Under the pieces are notes generated by a model. That model had not been told where the DNA came from and searched no databases. It saw nothing but the letters and a program-made list of their open reading frames with translations. From the NCBI GenBank assembly GCA_016180425.1, contig JACPBF010000003.1, positions 1-64,000 on the forward strand: DNA of 64,000 nucleotides, in the 5' to 3' direction. Made by a program: the position numbers and the translations under genes. The DNA is from Elusimicrobiota bacterium (GTDB lineage: Bacteria > Elusimicrobiota > Elusimicrobia > 2-02-FULL-39-32). Every line of letters starts with the position of its first letter. Within the stretch, counting starts at the first letter, position 1. Positions 26,133-34,412 of this stretch are shown piece after piece.

Positions 26133-26558
26133 ATGGCAGAGATCAAAAAAACAACACCTGTTGCTTCTCCCTCAACCAAGGGAACAAGCCGTCGCAAAAA
26201 AGTTTGGAGAAATATAGGTTTAGCTAAAGTCTGCATTCAATCTTCATTTAATAATACGATTGTGAGTATTACGGATGAGATTGGGAATACCATTGCTTGG
26301 GCATCTTCCGGATCTTGTGGTTTTAAAGGAACAAAAAAAGGAACGCCTTTTGCCGCTTCCGTAGCAGCGGAAACAGTGGCAAAGAAAGCGTTGGAAGCAG
26401 GCGTAAAACAGGTGATGGTTTTAGTCAGGGGACCAGGTTCTGGCAGAGAAACCGCAATTAGATCTTTACAGGCCTCTGGTTTATCTGTTTTAGCTATTCG
26501 AGATGTAACGCCTCTTCCGCATAATGGCTGTCGTCCGCCAAAACCGCGCAGGGTTTAA
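26133..26558 (+). CDS. rpsK: 30S ribosomal protein S11
   Basis: [38 protein letters not shown] and the basic end [12 protein letters not shown] are standard S11 features. A 24-residue Ser/Thr/Lys-rich N-terminal extension precedes the core. Length 141. Confidence 0.97.
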   Translation: MAEIKKTTPVASPSTKGTSRRKKVWRNIGLAKVCIQSSFNNTIVSITDEIGNTIAWASSGSCGFKGTKKGTPFAASVAAETVAKKALEAGVKQVMVLVRGPGSGRETAIRSLQASGLSVLAIRDVTPLPHNGCRPPKPRRV

Positions 26559-26588
26559 GTAAAGGAAAAAAAGTTAAGGGGGTTTTTA

Positions 26589-27221
26589 GTGTCTAGGTAT
26601 ATTGGTCCAGTTTGTAAGTTGTGCAGAAGAGAAGGAACAAAACTTTTCTTAAAAGGGGATAAATGTTTTAGTAAATGTATTTTAGAAAAGCGTAAAGAAA
26701 TACCGGGACAACATGGCAAGGGATTCCGCGCAAAAAAAGTTTCAGAATATCATAAACGTTTAAGAGAAAAACAAAAATTAAAACGTTTAATTGGGGTTTC
26801 AGAACGTCCATTCCGCCGTTATTTTGAATCCGCTTCCAGGAAAAAAGGCTTAACTGGAGAAAATTTATTAGTTTTGTTGGAAACAAGACTAGACAATGTG
26901 GTGCACCGGTTAGGTTTTTCAGTTTCTAGAGTTGCAGCCAGGCAAATGGTTCTTCATGGGCATGTGCTGGTCAATGGCAAGGCTGTCAACATCCCCTCTT
27001 ATCAGTTAAAGCCCGGGGATCAGGTTGTTTTAAAAGAAGGTTCCCGTGAGAATAGTCATTTTAAAAAATGGTGGGAACAGACACACGAGTCTTCTAATTT
27101 ACCTTCTTGGTTAGAAAGTAATTTTGAGAAATTCAGCGGGCAAGTGAAGAACTGGCCATTAAGGGACGAAATCTCTTTTCCTGTAAATGAACAGTTGATT
27201 GTAGAATTATATTCCAAATAG
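26589..27221 (+). CDS. rpsD: 30S ribosomal protein S4 (zinc-binding form)
   Basis: RYIGPVCKLCRREGTKLFLK with Cys9, Cys12, Cys26 and Cys30 makes this the zinc-ribbon (C+) S4. The S4 RNA-binding domain follows (RLDNVVHRLGFSVSRVAARQ, HGHVLVNGKAVNIPSYQLKPG). The start is GTG at 26589. S4 often represses the alpha operon post-transcriptionally; no site was identified here. Confidence 0.97.
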   Translation: MSRYIGPVCKLCRREGTKLFLKGDKCFSKCILEKRKEIPGQHGKGFRAKKVSEYHKRLREKQKLKRLIGVSERPFRRYFESASRKKGLTGENLLVLLETRLDNVVHRLGFSVSRVAARQMVLHGHVLVNGKAVNIPSYQLKPGDQVVLKEGSRENSHFKKWWEQTHESSNLPSWLESNFEKFSGQVKNWPLRDEISFPVNEQLIVELYSK

Positions 27222-27246
27222 GAAATATGCGTGGAGGAATTAAGGC

Positions 27247-28209
27247 ATGAAATTGCATGATCTAGTATTACCTGAAAAAATTCAGTTTGAAAAAGAAAAA
27301 ATTACGGAGAATTACGGTAAATTTACTGCCGAGCCTTTTGAAAGAGGTTATGGTCATACCGTTGGAAATTCATTGCGCAGAATTCTTTTATCCTCTTTAG
27401 AAGGGGCTGCTGTCACTGCTTTAAGAATTCCAGGCGTGCCTCATGAATATTCCACGGTTCGTGGAGTAAAAGAAGACGTGATGGAGATTATTTTAAATCT
27501 AAAGAAGCTTCGTTTTAAGGTTTATTCCTCCCAAACTGAAATTTTGCGTTTAAATGTTTCTAAAAAAAGCGAAGTTTTAGCCAGCGCGTTTGAAGAAAAT
27601 TCTAATATTGAAATTGTAAATAAAGATTTGGTTTTGGCTCACCTCGACCCAGGGGGTAAGCTGGAATTAGAAATTGAAGTTTCTTTAGGCAGAGGATATC
27701 TTCCTGCGGAAAGAAATAAGCGGGCAGATCGCCCTGTGGATTTTATCGCTACAGATGCTCTTTTTTCTCCTGTAACTAAAGTTTATTATGAGGTAGAAAA
27801 CGCGCGCGTGGGCCAAATTACAGATTATGACCGTTTGATCTTAGAGGTTTGGACTGACGGCTCTATTGCTCCAATAGACGCCATGGCCTATTCCGCCAAA
27901 ATATTAAAAGACAGCCTTTCAGTGTTTATCCCTGTGGAGGAAGAAAAAGTTCCACCCCCTTTGGCGCTTTCCTCATCTTCTCAAGAAAAACAGGTCTCCA
28001 ATGACATATTAAGTAAATCTGTTTCAGAACTGAATCTTTCTGTTCGGGCCATGAATTGTTTAAAAAACGCTAAAATTAGTTCTGTGCAGGAGTTGGTGAG
28101 CAAAACTGAAGAAGAACTTCTTTCTTATAAAAATTTTGGAAAAGTTTCTTTAACTGAAATTAAAGAGAAGTTAAAGGAAGTAAGCCTTTCTTTAGGAATG
28201 GAAATATAA
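27247..28209 (+). CDS. rpoA: RNA polymerase alpha subunit
   Basis: The N-terminal assembly domain has EPFERGYGHTVGNSLRRILL and LDPGGKLELEIEVSLGRGYL. The linker is near residues 235-255, and the C-terminal domain has helix-hairpin-helix segments (LNLSVRAMNCLKNAKISSVQ, LLSYKNFGKVSLTEIKEKL) that touch UP elements and activators. Length 320 is normal. Confidence 0.97.
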   Translation: MKLHDLVLPEKIQFEKEKITENYGKFTAEPFERGYGHTVGNSLRRILLSSLEGAAVTALRIPGVPHEYSTVRGVKEDVMEIILNLKKLRFKVYSSQTEILRLNVSKKSEVLASAFEENSNIEIVNKDLVLAHLDPGGKLELEIEVSLGRGYLPAERNKRADRPVDFIATDALFSPVTKVYYEVENARVGQITDYDRLILEVWTDGSIAPIDAMAYSAKILKDSLSVFIPVEEEKVPPPLALSSSSQEKQVSNDILSKSVSELNLSVRAMNCLKNAKISSVQELVSKTEEELLSYKNFGKVSLTEIKEKLKEVSLSLGMEI

Positions 28210-28219
28210 AGCGCGACCC

Positions 28220-28570
28220 ATGAAGACTTTTGCCGGCAGAAAATTAGGACGCAAACCAGGACACCGTTCAGCTTTATTAAAGAATATGGCGGAGAGCCTG
28301 CTTCAAAACGAAAAGATTATTACTACTTTTCCAAAAGCTAAAGAAATAGCCCGTACTGTTGAAAAGATCATTACAGATGCCAAGGCCGGAGGATTTAACG
28401 CGCATAGGCAAGTGGCAAAGGCGATACATCAAGAACTTATTCGGCGCAAATTATTTGATACGATTGTTCCCAGATACCTTTCTAGAAATGGAGGTTATAC
28501 TCAAGTTATTAGAAATGGTCAGCGCACAGGCGATGCCGCTCCAATGGCAGTTGTGCGTTTACTTCCTTAA
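28220..28570 (+). CDS. rplQ: 50S ribosomal protein L17
   Basis: GRKLGRKPGHRSALLKNMAE is the L17 start; the protein ends with RNGQRTGDAAPMAVVRLL. Length 116. It closes the ribosomal segment; mreB follows after 22 bases, so shape genes may share its transcript. Confidence 0.97.
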   Translation: MKTFAGRKLGRKPGHRSALLKNMAESLLQNEKIITTFPKAKEIARTVEKIITDAKAGGFNAHRQVAKAIHQELIRRKLFDTIVPRYLSRNGGYTQVIRNGQRTGDAAPMAVVRLLP

Positions 28571-28592
28571 AAATAACATTCCTTAACTCTAA

Positions 28593-29621
28593 ATGTTTAA
28601 CGCTTTCTTAGGACTTTTTTCCAATGACATGGGAATTGACTTAGGCACAGCCAATACCCTGGTTTATGTTAAAGGTCAAGGGATTGTTTTGCGCGAGCCG
28701 TCCGTGGTAGCCATAGAAAAAGATACCCGCGACGTGATCGCTATTGGCGTAGAAGCAAAGCGGATGTTGGGTAAAACTCCAGCCAATATTATTGCGGTTC
28801 GGCCCTTGCGCAATGGGGTGATTGCGGATTTTGAAGTTACGCAGCAGATGATCCGCTATTTTATTAAAAAAGTCCATAATAGAAGAAGTCTCTTGCATCC
28901 TAGAATTGTGATTGGCATCCCTTCTGGAATTACAGAGGTGGAACGAAGAGCAGTAAGAGAATCCGCAGAGCAGGCAGGAGCCAGAGAGGTCTATTTAATT
29001 GAAGAGCCCATGGCTGCTGCAATTGGAGCCAACCTTCCCATTAGCGAACCTTATGGCAACATGATTGTGGACATTGGCGGAGGCACCACTGAAGTAGCTG
29101 TGATTTCTTTAAGCGGGATGGTGGTCTCTAAATCTTTGGATGTAGCTGGAGATGAAATGGATGAGTCCATTGTCCAATATTTTAGAAAGAAATATAATCT
29201 TCTGATTGGGGATATGACTGCGGAAGATGTAAAAATTAAGATTGGATCAGTTTATCCTACATTGGAAAACCAATCCATGGAAGTGAAAGGCCGCGACCAA
29301 GTCACTGGACTTCCTAAAACGATTAGTATTACTTCTGAAGAGGTGCGGCAGTCTCTGACAGAATCCATGCAGTTAATTGTGGATGTGATTAAAGAAACTT
29401 TAGAAGAAACGCCTGCGGAACTTTCTGCTGACTTGGTAGATCGAGGCATTGTTTTGGCCGGTGGAGGAGCTTTAATTCGAGGCATGGCAGATTTAATTTC
29501 TCAGGAAACAGAGTTGCCTGTAAATTTAGCGCCGGAACCATTGACCTGTGTTGCTTTAGGAGCTGGCAGATACTTAGAAGAAATAGACAATCTAAAGATT
29601 CGCAGTCGTCTTCGCCGTTAA
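28593..29621 (+). CDS. mreB: Rod shape-determining actin homologue MreB
   Basis: MreB filaments guide lateral wall growth. The actin-fold motifs are [20 protein letters not shown] (phosphate 1), [19 protein letters not shown] (phosphate 2) and [20 protein letters not shown] (adenosine). Length 342. First gene of mreBCD-mrdA-rodA, so cells are probably rod-shaped. Confidence 0.97.
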   Translation: MFNAFLGLFSNDMGIDLGTANTLVYVKGQGIVLREPSVVAIEKDTRDVIAIGVEAKRMLGKTPANIIAVRPLRNGVIADFEVTQQMIRYFIKKVHNRRSLLHPRIVIGIPSGITEVERRAVRESAEQAGAREVYLIEEPMAAAIGANLPISEPYGNMIVDIGGGTTEVAVISLSGMVVSKSLDVAGDEMDESIVQYFRKKYNLLIGDMTAEDVKIKIGSVYPTLENQSMEVKGRDQVTGLPKTISITSEEVRQSLTESMQLIVDVIKETLEETPAELSADLVDRGIVLAGGGALIRGMADLISQETELPVNLAPEPLTCVALGAGRYLEEIDNLKIRSRLRR

Positions 29622-29637
29622 CCCTCTTTTCAATCAG

Positions 29638-30498
29638 TTGAGTCCCTTAAGGCGTTGGGAACACTATCGTCTTTCCAGAAATACCATCCTTTGTTTTAGT
29701 CTTCTTTTTATATCATTTCTTTGCATGACATTGCGCTTGAATAAAACCGTGGAGAATTCAAGAAAATTTTTTTTATATTGGTTGTTGCCTACTTATGAAA
29801 TAACTTTTAAAAGTGTTGAAGCTGGAAAAGGAATAGGGTTTCGTTTAAAAGAATTAGTTTTGGCGCATAAAGAAAATGAAATTTTAAAGGAAAAATTAAA
29901 ACAAGTTCCTCTCTTGGAAGATACTCTGCGGGAAACCTTAAAGGAAAATTTAAGATTAAAAGAACTTTTAAATTTAAAATCCGCCACATTTTTTAAGACC
30001 ATCCCTGCGCAAGTGATCTCCAGAGACCCTGAACATTGGAATCAGATTTTGTACATTAATTGCGGACTTAAAGAGGGAGTGGAACCCATGGTTCCAGTTT
30101 TAGGGTTTAGATCAGACTCTAATAATGAAAAACATTTGATCGCTGGTGTCATTGGGCGGATTCTAGAATCTACTGCTCATAGCAGCAAGGTTCTTCTCAT
30201 ATCAGATCCTTTATCCTCTATTGCCGTGACTTTACCCCGCACTCAAGATCAGGGACTGCTTCAGGGAGAAGGTTTTGTAAATATTTCGCTTGATTATTTG
30301 GACCCAAGCGCGCAGATAGAGATAGGAGAGGAGGTTCGCACCAGTGGTTTAGGAGGAGTATTTCCACCGGGTCTATTGGTTGGAAGGGTCGCAAAAATAT
30401 TAGATTCCCAAGAATTTAAAAAAGTCCAAGTGCGTTCCGCAATTCCTTTAGGCCGCATAAAAGAAGTATTGGTATTGCTTCCTAATAAAAAACAATGA
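29638..30498 (+). CDS. mreC: Rod shape-determining protein MreC
   Basis: One membrane helix at residues ~17-32, a coiled coil at ~65-110 (KENEILKEKLKQVPLLEDTL) and a C-terminal beta domain (VSRDPEHWNQILYINCGLKE, GLGGVFPPGLLVGRVAKILD) match MreC. The start is TTG at 29638. It links MreB to the periplasmic wall enzymes. The last 4 bases overlap mreD. Confidence 0.93.
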   Translation: MSPLRRWEHYRLSRNTILCFSLLFISFLCMTLRLNKTVENSRKFFLYWLLPTYEITFKSVEAGKGIGFRLKELVLAHKENEILKEKLKQVPLLEDTLRETLKENLRLKELLNLKSATFFKTIPAQVISRDPEHWNQILYINCGLKEGVEPMVPVLGFRSDSNNEKHLIAGVIGRILESTAHSSKVLLISDPLSSIAVTLPRTQDQGLLQGEGFVNISLDYLDPSAQIEIGEEVRTSGLGGVFPPGLLVGRVAKILDSQEFKKVQVRSAIPLGRIKEVLVLLPNKKQ

Positions 30499-30992
30499 TT
30501 CAAAAACTATTTTTTTGGGGATTTACCATTTTAGCTATTTTTTTGCTGCAAATGAGTTTAGAGCAGCCTCTTTTAATATTTAATACTTTTCCAAATTTTT
30601 TACTTTTATCAGTAGTTTTTTTTGCTTTATCTTTTGGTCCCATGGAGGGAATGCTATTAGGTTTTATTTGGGGATTTTTGCAAGATTTTGCAAGCAATTC
30701 GCTTTTTGGCTCACAAGCCTTTATGCTGACTTTGGCGGGTTATTCTGTAGGTAAAATTAGAAAAGATATTGATCAGGGAAAACCTCTAGCTCAGATTGGT
30801 TTGGTTTTATTCATGTCCTTTATTAATCTATTTGGGCTTTTCTTTTTTGAAATTTTGTTTAGGAATTCCTTTATTTCATCTTGGATCCTCCCTTCTTTTT
30901 TTCAAATGATTTATACCAGTTTTTTCACGCCTCTTTTTTTTATTTTATTGCGCAATTGGTGTAAATTTTTAAGTGATTTTAAAGCGCAGTAG
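30495..30992 (+). CDS. mreD: Rod shape-determining membrane protein MreD
   Basis: A 165-residue hydrophobic protein with about five membrane helices and the MreD pattern FLLLSVVFFALSFGPMEGML, GFLQDFASNSLFGSQAFMLT. Position after mreC and size support the call. It is translationally coupled to mreC by ATGA. Confidence 0.88.
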   Translation: MIQKLFFWGFTILAIFLLQMSLEQPLLIFNTFPNFLLLSVVFFALSFGPMEGMLLGFIWGFLQDFASNSLFGSQAFMLTLAGYSVGKIRKDIDQGKPLAQIGLVLFMSFINLFGLFFFEILFRNSFISSWILPSFFQMIYTSFFTPLFFILLRNWCKFLSDFKAQ

Positions 30993-31019
30993 AACAGGAG
31001 CGTCTAAAATGAAGGGAAG

Positions 31020-32867
31020 ATGAACCGCATGCAATCTTTTAGATTAAGTGAAGTTGAAGAGCGCATAAAAATAGCTGCTTTACTATTTTTCATCTTTTTT
31101 TGTTTTCTTTTTTTTCGTCTTTTTTATTTACAAGTGATTCGAGGAGAGTATTTTAAAAAAGCCGCTGAAGCTAATCGCACGGCTCTTTTTTTTGAACGGG
31201 CTCCCCGGGGCAGAATCATAGATAGAGAGGAAAAAATTTTAGCGGATAATAACCCAAGTTTTGTTGTTTTTTTTGCTCCTTTTAATTTAAAAAATGAGAA
31301 ACAGGAAACATTTTACGCGCTTCTTTCCTCCATCCTGCATCTAAAGGAAGAAGATTTAAAATTAAAATTAAAGGGGGCATTTAAACATGGAAGCATGGTC
31401 CGTTTAGCGGAGCATCTTTCTAAGGATTCAGCTTTTTCCATATTGGAACATAGGCCGGAATTGCCCGGGGTTTCCATCGTTACAGAGATGCAAAGAAGAT
31501 ATCCTGAGGGCAGAGCTGCTTCTCATCTAGTTGGCTATTTAGGTAAAGTCTCGGAGGCGGAGCTGCGGGAGGTTGCTTTTGAAGGAACTTCTGGTGAATT
31601 ATTAATTGGGAAAACGGGATTAGAAAAAATTTTTGATTCTTTTTTAAGAGGAAAACATGGGGGCTTAAGAATGGAAGTGGATGCTTTGGGGCGCTCTTTA
31701 AGGATCCTGGATAGAAAAAAAACAGTTTCTGGCTATGAGATTAGGACTACCATTGATTTAAAAATTCAAAAAGCCGCGGAAGAGGCTTTAGAAAAACAAG
31801 GGAAACCGGGGGCAGTGGTAGCCATCTCGCCAAAGTCAGGAGAGATACTCGCTTTTGCTTCTTATCCTTCATTTGATCCTAATGTATTTATTGAAGGGAG
31901 CTTAACTAAAACAGATCATTCCCTGCCCCACGAACTTCTAGAGAGAAAAGATCTTCCTTTTTTTAATCGAGCGATTCAAGCCACTTATCCCGCAGGGTCT
32001 ATTTTTAAAATTATCGTGGCAGCCAGCGCCCTAGAAGCAAGAAAAGTAACTGTTACCCAAAATTTTTATTGCCCGGGATATTATATCTTAGGAGGACAAG
32101 GGGGAAAAAAATTTTATTGTTGGAAAAAAGAAGGACATGGTCTAGTAAATTTAGAACAGGCGATAGAACAATCTTGTAATGTCTATTTTTATCATTTGGG
32201 TTTAAGAGTAGGTCCAGATTTAATAGAAGCTATGGCTAAAAAATTTAATTTAGGGAGCGCAACCGGCATAGAACTGCAAGGAGAAAAAAATGGATTTATA
32301 CCGGGACGCTCCATGTTTAAAGAAGGAAGGCGCAGGTGGTTTGACGGTGATACTCTTAATTTTTCAATTGGCCAAGGAACGGTTTTAGTGACTCCTTTAC
32401 AAGCAGCTCAGATGATCGCGATTGTGGCTAATCGAGGCAAGGTGGTTCGCCCTTATTTTTGGTTAGAAATCAAAAAACCTGATGGTGAAATTGTGGCGGT
32501 TAACAAACCTCAACTCTTAGATCAAGTTATTTTAAGCGATGAGACTTGGAATTTTTTAAATCATGCTTTGAGTTTAGTGGTAGATCAGGGCACAGGCCAG
32601 GCAGCTAAAGTGGATGGAATTAAAATCGCTGGAAAAACAGGCACGGCTCAAAATCCTCATGGAAAAGATCATGCTTGGTTTGTGGCTTATGCTCCGGTTC
32701 AAGACCCTAAGATTGCCTTGAGCGTGTTTGTGGAACACGGAATAAAAGGTTCAGCGGCTGCTGCTCCTATAGCACGGGAAGTATTGTCCGCGGCTTTTGA
32801 CCGCGAGCTTGAGCTTAATCTTAAGAAACACGATTCAAAAGCTCTCTTGCCCGAAGATTTTGAATGA
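31020..32867 (+). CDS. mrdA: Penicillin-binding protein 2 (elongasome transpeptidase)
   Basis: It cross-links peptidoglycan during elongation. A single N-terminal membrane anchor (residues ~18-40) is followed by the pedestal domain and transpeptidase domain. Active-site motifs are S327-I-F-K, S385-C-N and K539-T-G. Length 615 is typical. It is the cognate partner of RodA. A 161-bp palindrome separates it from rodA. Confidence 0.95.
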   Translation: MNRMQSFRLSEVEERIKIAALLFFIFFCFLFFRLFYLQVIRGEYFKKAAEANRTALFFERAPRGRIIDREEKILADNNPSFVVFFAPFNLKNEKQETFYALLSSILHLKEEDLKLKLKGAFKHGSMVRLAEHLSKDSAFSILEHRPELPGVSIVTEMQRRYPEGRAASHLVGYLGKVSEAELREVAFEGTSGELLIGKTGLEKIFDSFLRGKHGGLRMEVDALGRSLRILDRKKTVSGYEIRTTIDLKIQKAAEEALEKQGKPGAVVAISPKSGEILAFASYPSFDPNVFIEGSLTKTDHSLPHELLERKDLPFFNRAIQATYPAGSIFKIIVAASALEARKVTVTQNFYCPGYYILGGQGGKKFYCWKKEGHGLVNLEQAIEQSCNVYFYHLGLRVGPDLIEAMAKKFNLGSATGIELQGEKNGFIPGRSMFKEGRRRWFDGDTLNFSIGQGTVLVTPLQAAQMIAIVANRGKVVRPYFWLEIKKPDGEIVAVNKPQLLDQVILSDETWNFLNHALSLVVDQGTGQAAKVDGIKIAGKTGTAQNPHGKDHAWFVAYAPVQDPKIALSVFVEHGIKGSAAAAPIAREVLSAAFDRELELNLKKHDSKALLPEDFE

Positions 32868-32878
32868 AAGAAGATTCT

Positions 32879-33039
32879 AACCCGGATTTTGCATTAGGAC
32901 GTTGGATTCGACGAGCGATGACGGACTTTTTTGTCCTCAAAAAGCTCGACCGTAGCCAACGCTACGCTCTCACTTTTTTCGTCAAAAAAGTCTCGTCCTC
33001 ACTCGTCTCTTCCCACACGCCTAATGCAAAATACGGGTT
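32879..33039. repeat. 161-bp imperfect palindrome between mrdA and rodA
   Basis: Two ~79-base arms mirror each other around GTAGC CAAC GCTAC (32952-32965). Outer ends AACCCGGATTTTGCATTAGG (32879-32898) and the complement of 33019-33039 differ by one base before minor shifts. The middle keeps ACTTTTTTG-like blocks on both sides. Shorter hairpins occur inside, such as 32972-32991 (ACTTTTTT, loop CGTC, AAAAAAGT). It resembles a MITE or large REP-type hairpin. The likely rodA start codon lies in its right arm. Confidence 0.85.
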
Positions 33040-34412
33040 CTAAAGCTCCTCTTTTTTTTTCCTTAATTCCTCAAGAAGATTCGTTTGTTTCTAGATTTTT
33101 TAAACATATGGATTGGAACTTATTGATTGATGTTTTAGCTTTAACACTGATAGGTTTCCTCATGATTTATTCTGCAAGTTTAAGATTTCAAAGGCAGGAA
33201 ATTTTTTTAGGAAAACAGTTTTTAGCGTTTTTGATTGGGTTCCTTTTATTAGCTTTATTTTCAATTTTAAATTATCAGATTTTCTATCAGCACCCTCGAT
33301 TTTTATTTTTGGTTTCAGTTTTTCTTTTGCTTTTAGTGCTTTTTATAGGGAAAAGTTATAGAGGGGCTAAATCCTGGTTTATGCTTGGCCCTTTTTCTTT
33401 CCAGCCCACTGAGATTTCTAAACTATTAGTGATTTTAATCCTGGCTAGCTGGTGTGGAAAGCGCGAGCGGGACATGACTCAATTAAAGAATATCCTAGTT
33501 CCTTTTTTACTGATTTTTTCGCATGTTTTTTTAATTTTATTGCAGCCGGATTTTGGCTCCACCCTGGTTTATTTTCCGATCTTAATTGGGATGATGTTTA
33601 TCGCAGGGGTCCCTTCTTTTTTCCTTTTCGCGATTCTTTTTTATTTGGGAGTGACTGCGGGCAGCATTCTTCTGCACACTTATTTATCATTGTCTCCATT
33701 TTTGGTTATGAAGAATTCATTTATTTCATTTTTGTATAGAGGATTAAGTTTGTCCAAAGAATTTTTTCTGATTCATTTGGGAATCGTTCTATTTTTATTT
33801 ATTTGTTGGTGGTTTCTAAGGGGTTTAAAATTTCGGAATTTTGGTTTTTATTTTGTTAATCTTTTTTTGCTTATTTTTTTAGGACTTTTTAGCAGTTCCC
33901 TGGTGACGGGTCTGCTTAAATCTTATCAAAGAAAAAGACTTATAGTTTTTTTTAATCCGGAAATTGATCCCACAGGTTCTGGCTATCATGTGATTCAATC
34001 CGTGATTACTTTAGGTTCCGGTAAAGTTTTAGGTAAAGGGCTTTTTTCAGGCACCCAAAGCAGGCTGGGCTTTTTGCCGGAGCAACATACAGATTTTATC
34101 TTTTCTGTTTTAGGGGAAGAGCTGGGTTTTCTTGTGAGCGGTTTAGTGATCCTGCTTTACTTAGGGTTAGTCTGGAGAGCTTTTTTGATTGCGGAAAGCT
34201 CCAGAGACTTTTTTGGAGCTTTAGTCGCTTCTGGAATTGGCACGATGTTTGCCTTTTATGCTATTCTTAATTTAGCTATGGTTATGGGGCTTGCTCCAGT
34301 AACAGGGCTTCCTTTGCCATTTTTATCTTATGGAGGATCTTCTTTGATTTCTTCTTTAGCCGCAGTTGGAATTCTTTTATCCATACATATCCGTAGATTT
34401 ACCTACACATGA
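33024..34412 (+). CDS. rodA: Peptidoglycan glycosyltransferase RodA
   Basis: SEDS-family polymerase that extends glycan strands with PBP2. About ten membrane helices; the family segments SYRGAKSWFMLGPFSFQPTE, LQPDFGSTLVYFPI and PLPFLSYGGSSLISSLAAVG are present. The start is uncertain: ATG 33024 lies inside the palindrome, ATG 33108 would begin right before the first helix (MDWNLLIDVLAL), and neither has a Shine-Dalgarno sequence. A TTG at 32931 would translate most of the palindrome and is unlikely. Overlaps the next gene by 4 bases. Confidence 0.93.
   Translation: MQNTGSKAPLFFSLIPQEDSFVSRFFKHMDWNLLIDVLALTLIGFLMIYSASLRFQRQEIFLGKQFLAFLIGFLLLALFSILNYQIFYQHPRFLFLVSVFLLLLVLFIGKSYRGAKSWFMLGPFSFQPTEISKLLVILILASWCGKRERDMTQLKNILVPFLLIFSHVFLILLQPDFGSTLVYFPILIGMMFIAGVPSFFLFAILFYLGVTAGSILLHTYLSLSPFLVMKNSFISFLYRGLSLSKEFFLIHLGIVLFLFICWWFLRGLKFRNFGFYFVNLFLLIFLGLFSSSLVTGLLKSYQRKRLIVFFNPEIDPTGSGYHVIQSVITLGSGKVLGKGLFSGTQSRLGFLPEQHTDFIFSVLGEELGFLVSGLVILLYLGLVWRAFLIAESSRDFFGALVASGIGTMFAFYAILNLAMVMGLAPVTGLPLPFLSYGGSSLISSLAAVGILLSIHIRRFTYT

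Noticed and set aside
32931-33023. Extended RodA N-terminus starting at TTG 32931
   Set aside because: It would translate most of the palindrome, has no ribosome site, and adds Ser-rich residues unlike RodA.
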